Assembly: GCF_017308985.1 (NCBI RefSeq)
Contig: NZ_JADWPE010000002.1
Coordinates: 372,001-436,000, forward strand
Direction: 5' to 3'
DNA: 64,000 nt
From: Lysobacter changpingensis
Lineage (GTDB): Bacteria; Pseudomonadota; Gammaproteobacteria; Xanthomonadales; Xanthomonadaceae
Every line of letters begins with the position of its first letter. The stretch's first letter is position 1. Made by a program: the position numbers and the translations under genes. A model generated the notes under the pieces. The model had not been told where the DNA came from. It saw nothing but the letters and a program-made list of their open reading frames with translations, and ran no database searches. Shown piece after piece: positions 60,671-64,000 of the stretch.

Positions 60671-62227
60671 ATGCCCGCCTCCGACCACATCCACGCCGAC
60701 GCCCTGCCCGCCTTCCAGGTGTGCGAACAGGCCCGCCGCACGCGCGATCCGCGCTTCGACGGGCTGTTCTTCACCGCCGTGCTCAGCACGCGCATCTACT
60801 GCCGTCCGGTCTGCCCGGCGACGACCGCCAAGCGCGTGGTGTATTTCCGCCACGCCGCGGCGGCCGAAGCCGCCGGATATCGCCCGTGCCTGCGCTGCCG
60901 GCCGGAGCTTTCGCCCGACGACGGCAGCTGGCGGCGCGGCGACGCGGCCCTGGCGCGCGCGTTGAAGCTAATCGACGACGGCGCGCTGGCCGAACAGCCG
61001 CTGGCGGCGCTGGCGCAGCGCGTGGGCGTCGGCGAGCGCCAGCTGCGCCGCCTGTTCGTCGAACGCGTCGGCGTCGCGCCGATGGGCGTGCATGGCACGC
61101 GCCGGTTGCTGTTCGCCAAGCAGTTGCTGACCGAAACCGACCTGCCGATCACGCAGGTCGCGCTCGCGTCCGGCTTCGCCAGCCTGCGCCGCTTCAACGA
61201 CGCATTCCGCACCGCCTACCGGATGGCGCCGCGCGATCTGCGCAAGAGCCGGCGCGAGGCGAGCGACGCCGGCGACGTGCTCACGCTGCGGCTCGGTTAC
61301 CGGCCGCCGTACGACTTCGCCGCGATGCTGGATTTCCTGCGCGGCCGTGCGCTGCCCGGCGTGGAGGTCGTGGACGATCGCAGCTACGCGCGCGTGATCG
61401 GTCCGATCGAACGCCCCGGCTGGCTGCGCGTGAGCGCATGGCCGGGCGGCGAGCACGCCCTGAAACTCGAACTGCACGGGCCCGCATCGTCGCGATTGCT
61501 GGAGATCGTCCAGCGCCTGCGCCGCATGTTCGACCTGGACGCCGATCCGCAGGCGATCGCCGAGACGCTCTCGGGCGATGCGAGACTGGCGCCGCTGCTG
61601 GCGCAGCGTCCCGGATTGCGCCTGCCCAGCGGCTGGGACGGCTTCGAGATCGCCGTGCGCGCGATCATCGGCCAGCAGGTCAGCGTCGCCGCGGCGCGCA
61701 CGCTCGCCTCGCGCCTCGCGCAGAAATACGGACAGGCGTTGCCGCAACCGTTCGCGGAGGGCCTCGCGCACCTGTTCCCGACGCCCGAGGCGCTGGTCGA
61801 TGCCGAGCTGGAATCCATCGGCCTGATCCGTTCGCGCGCGCAGACCGTGCGCGGCGTGGCGCGGGCGCTGCTCGAAGGCCGCGTGGATTTCCGCGCCGAG
61901 CGCACACTGGAGGATTTCGTGTCGCGATGGGTCTCGCTGCCCGGCATCGGGCCGTGGACGGCGCAGTACATCGCGCTGCGTGCGCTGGGGCATCCGGACG
62001 CGTTCCCCGTCGAGGACCTGGTGCTGCAGAAGGCCTTGCCCGCAGATGGCACGCGCATGACCGCGAAGGCGCTGGCGGCGCGTGCGGAACAGTGGCGGCC
62101 GTGGCGCGGTTATGCGGTGATCCATCTCTGGCGCGATTCGGTGCCTGCGCCCGCGATGCGTGCGGAGAAACCCGCACGGGCGAAGCGCGGCGCCGTGCGC
62201 GGCGGCGTCGTGGATGCGACCGCATGA
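60671..62227 (+). CDS. Bifunctional Ada regulator / AlkA 3-methyladenine DNA glycosylase fusion
   Basis: The 518-residue fusion has an Ada zinc domain (Cys44, Cys48, Cys73, Cys76, with IYCRPVC and PCLRC). An AraC-type HTH (about residues 95-190) and AlkA N-terminal and HhH-GPD glycosylase domains (LPGIGPWTAQYI and catalytic Asp in FPVEDLVLQ) follow. Methyl phosphotriester transfer to the first Cys would activate it as a transcription factor, and the glycosylase removes 3-methyladenine. The Ada C-terminal O6-methyltransferase domain is absent, and ogt next door supplies that activity. Overlap with ogt is 4 bp. Confidence 0.93.
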   Translation: MPASDHIHADALPAFQVCEQARRTRDPRFDGLFFTAVLSTRIYCRPVCPATTAKRVVYFRHAAAAEAAGYRPCLRCRPELSPDDGSWRRGDAALARALKLIDDGALAEQPLAALAQRVGVGERQLRRLFVERVGVAPMGVHGTRRLLFAKQLLTETDLPITQVALASGFASLRRFNDAFRTAYRMAPRDLRKSRREASDAGDVLTLRLGYRPPYDFAAMLDFLRGRALPGVEVVDDRSYARVIGPIERPGWLRVSAWPGGEHALKLELHGPASSRLLEIVQRLRRMFDLDADPQAIAETLSGDARLAPLLAQRPGLRLPSGWDGFEIAVRAIIGQQVSVAAARTLASRLAQKYGQALPQPFAEGLAHLFPTPEALVDAELESIGLIRSRAQTVRGVARALLEGRVDFRAERTLEDFVSRWVSLPGIGPWTAQYIALRALGHPDAFPVEDLVLQKALPADGTRMTAKALAARAEQWRPWRGYAVIHLWRDSVPAPAMRAEKPARAKRGAVRGGVVDATA

Positions 62228-62724
62228 TCCGCTACGCGCATATGCCCAGCCCGGTCGGCCCGCTGCTGCTCGCCGCCAGCGACGATGGCCTGCACCAGAT
62301 CGAATTCCAGAACCCGCGCCATCCGATGTCGCATTGCGACTCGTGGGAGCCGCGCGAATGCGAGGTCATCCGCGAAACGGCCGCGCAGCTGCACGAGTAT
62401 TTCGAAGGCGGACGGCGCGACTTCGAACTGCCGCTCGCGCCACGCGGGACGACGTTCCAGTTGGACGTGTGGCGCACGCTCGCGACGATTCCGTACGGCG
62501 AGACGATCAGCTACGCGCAACTCGCGCAGCGCGTCGGCAAGCCGTCGGCGATGCGCGCGGTGGGTGCGGCGAACGGCCGCAATCCGTTGCCGCTGGTGCT
62601 GCCCTGCCATCGCGTGATCGGCAGCGACGGCAGCCTGACCGGTTTCGGCGGTGGATTGCCGACGAAGGTGTTCCTGTTGCGGATGGAAGGCGCGTTGCCG
62701 GCGACGGTGGATCTGTTCGGCTGA
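62224..62724 (+). CDS. ogt: Methylated-DNA--protein-cysteine methyltransferase Ogt
   Basis: Ogt repairs O6-methylguanine by irreversible transfer to its own cysteine. The 166-residue protein has the active site PCHRV (Cys128), the DNA-binding helix-turn-helix QLAQRVGKPSAMRAVGAANGRNP and YGETISY. Its ATG overlaps the ada-alkA stop (ATGA, 62224-62227), so it is translated with it as an alkylation-repair pair. A REPIN pair follows its stop. Confidence 0.96.
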   Translation: MIRYAHMPSPVGPLLLAASDDGLHQIEFQNPRHPMSHCDSWEPRECEVIRETAAQLHEYFEGGRRDFELPLAPRGTTFQLDVWRTLATIPYGETISYAQLAQRVGKPSAMRAVGAANGRNPLPLVLPCHRVIGSDGSLTGFGGGLPTKVFLLRMEGALPATVDLFG

Positions 62725-62755
62725 ATCTCGCTGCGAACGGGCTCCTGTAGCTCCT

Positions 62756-62840
62756 GTAGCCCGGGTAAGCGAAGCGCACCCGGGGACACGTAATCATCGC
62801 GGATGCGTCAACCCGGGTGCGCTTCGCTTACCCGGGCTAC
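62756..62840. repeat. Convergent pair of GTAG-type REP elements (REPIN)
   Basis: GTAGCCCGGGTAAGCGAAGC... (62756-62785) and the reverse-oriented ...GCTTCGCTTACCCGGGCTAC (62812-62840) are near-perfect inverted copies separated by 26 bp. Both keep the GTAG head. This is the best-preserved example of the family in the window. It lies between ogt and hutF, which converge on it. Confidence 0.85.
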
Positions 62841-62861
62841 AAAGGCGTGGATGCCATCGCG

Positions 62862-64000
62862 TCAGTCGCGCATCAACTCCGCCATCGCCGCGCGATACCG
62901 CAGCGCGATCTCACCACGCTGCCGGTGCTGCCCGCCTTCCGCCACGCGCCGCCCGCCCACGTACACGTCGCGCACCAGCGGACGATTCCCGCTGAAGATC
63001 CAGCGATCGATCGCATCCTCCGGCGCCAGGCCGAACAGCGCCGGCGCATCCGTGTCCAGCACCACCGCATCGGCGTATTCGTCCGGCGCGAATGCGCCGA
63101 TCGCATGGCCGCTGGAATGCCGCGCACTGCGCGCGACATCGCGCAGCAGCGTCTCGCCGACGCTCGGCGAATCCGCGCGCACGGCGATGTTGCGATGGCG
63201 CGTGGCCAGGCGCTGGCCGTATTCGAGCCAACGCAACTCCTCCACGGGCGAGACGGAGATGTGCGAATCCGAACCGATGCCCCAGCGTCCGCCCGCATCG
63301 AGGTAATCGCGCAGCGGGAACAGGCCGTCGCCGAGGTTGGCTTCCGTCGTCGGGCAGATCGCCACCGTGGCGCCGCTGCGTGCGATGCCCTGCGTTTCCG
63401 CGGGCGTGAGGTGGGTCGCGTGCACCAGCGTCCAGCGCGCATCGACGTCCGCGTTCGCGAGCAGCCATTCGACCGGCCGCGCATTGCGCAGCGCCAGGCA
63501 GTCCTGCACCTCGCCGACCTGCTCGGCGATGTGGATGTGCACCGGCATCGACGGCGGCAACGCGTCGAGCACCGCGCGCATCGCATCCGGCGGAACGGCG
63601 CGCAGGCTGTGCAGCGCGCAGCCGACGTGCAGCATCGGACCGGCGTCCTCGCACAGCGTGTCGATCAGGCGCAGGTAGGCGTCGAGGTCGTGGCCGAAGC
63701 GGCGCTGGCGTTCGCCCAGAGCGCGGCCGTCGAAACCGCCGGTCATGTAAAGCACGGGCAACAGCGTCAGGCGGATGCCGGCCTCGCGCGCGGCGGCGAT
63801 CAAGGCACGCGACATCGCGGCCGGATCGTCGTAGGCGCGGCCGTCCGGCGCGTGGTGCAGGTAGTGGAATTCGCACACCGTGGTGTAGCCGGCTTCCAGC
63901 ATCTCCGCGTAGAGCTGCGTCGCCACCGCCTGCAGCAGCTCCGGCGTGAAGCGCGCGGCGAAGCGGTACATGGTCTCGCGCCAGGTCCAGAACGAATCGG
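62862..64000 (-). CDS. hutF: Formimidoylglutamate deiminase HutF (5'-truncated by window edge)
   Basis: HutF converts N-formimino-glutamate to N-formylglutamate and ammonia, feeding HutG. The visible 379 residues lack the N-terminal metal site, which lies beyond the window. They carry HYLHHAPDG, HIHIAEQVGEVQDCL, LVHATHLTP, VAICPTTEANLGDGLFPL and GSDSHISVSPVEELRWLEYGQR, the amidohydrolase motifs of the family, and end with the beta-sandwich tail. An ATG at 63971 is internal: conserved WTWRETMYRF reads through it to the edge. hutU and hutG elsewhere in the window support the assignment. Confidence 0.93.
   Translation of the reverse strand, partial: DSFWTWRETMYRFAARFTPELLQAVATQLYAEMLEAGYTTVCEFHYLHHAPDGRAYDDPAAMSRALIAAAREAGIRLTLLPVLYMTGGFDGRALGERQRRFGHDLDAYLRLIDTLCEDAGPMLHVGCALHSLRAVPPDAMRAVLDALPPSMPVHIHIAEQVGEVQDCLALRNARPVEWLLANADVDARWTLVHATHLTPAETQGIARSGATVAICPTTEANLGDGLFPLRDYLDAGGRWGIGSDSHISVSPVEELRWLEYGQRLATRHRNIAVRADSPSVGETLLRDVARSARHSSGHAIGAFAPDEYADAVVLDTDAPALFGLAPEDAIDRWIFSGNRPLVRDVYVGGRRVAEGGQHRQRGEIALRYRAAMAELMRD

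Overview
This 64 kb window is GC-rich bacterial chromosome, densely packed with housekeeping genes. It most resembles a Xanthomonadaceae chromosome, probably Lysobacter or a close relative. Three things point there. Operon order is typical of the group: miaA-hfq-hflX-hflK-hflC-yjeT-purA, and pyrG-kdsA-eno-ftsB-ispD-ispF-truD followed by surE-pcm-yqaA-nlpD. There is a close homologue of the Stenotrophomonas L1 class B3 metallo-beta-lactamase. GTAG-headed REP elements of the type described in Stenotrophomonas are scattered between genes. I saw no transposase, phage gene, integrase, CRISPR array, rRNA or tRNA.

Layout. 0-6.7 kb (minus strand): tRNA modification (miaA), the RNA chaperone Hfq, the GTPase HflX, the HflKC complex, a YjeT-like protein and purA. 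6.7-7.5 kb: a non-coding block of five diverged tandem units rich in TATCCACA/TGTGGACAA motifs, the most unusual feature of the window. 7.5-11.3 kb: folP, ftsH and rlmE (minus). 11.3-12.1 kb: yhbY and an Mth938-like gene (plus). 12.1-24 kb: mostly minus-strand core genes for an exo/endonuclease-like lipoprotein, an NlpD-like LytM protein, Pcm, SurE, the MEP-pathway genes ispD/ispF, FtsB, enolase, KDO-8-phosphate synthase and CTP synthase. Many neighbouring genes share 1-4 bp ATGA/GTGA overlaps that imply translational coupling. 24.6-28.3 kb: parE and a beta-propeller lipoprotein.

28.4-44.2 kb: a DUF418-FAD dehydrogenase-glutathione reductase-hutG operon; slyD divergent from two NlpC/P60 hydrolases; a thioesterase/FMN reductase pair; the L1-like metallo-beta-lactamase followed by a Nudix hydrolase; a dicarboxylate/amino-acid symporter with altered cation-site residues; an alkaline phosphatase; and a ClpP-like lipoprotein. 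44.4-64 kb: a DUF885 hydrolase, a PQQ-type sugar dehydrogenase beside a dihaem cytochrome c, a MATE transporter with small neighbours, a phosphotriesterase-like lipoprotein, hutU divergent from a TetR regulator, small secreted proteins, an NPP-type phosphodiesterase, a methyltransferase with a Lys/Ala/Pro tail, an Ada-AlkA fusion coupled to ogt, and a truncated hutF at the right edge.

Functional links. hutU, hutF and hutG together indicate the five-step histidine degradation route through N-formylglutamate, but the genes are scattered over about 36 kb. FtsH and its regulators HflKC are both present, in separate operons. Ada-AlkA and Ogt form a two-gene alkylation-repair operon. Coordinates of start codons were chosen from ribosome binding sites, gene overlaps and family length; all family assignments come from reading motifs, not from database searches.
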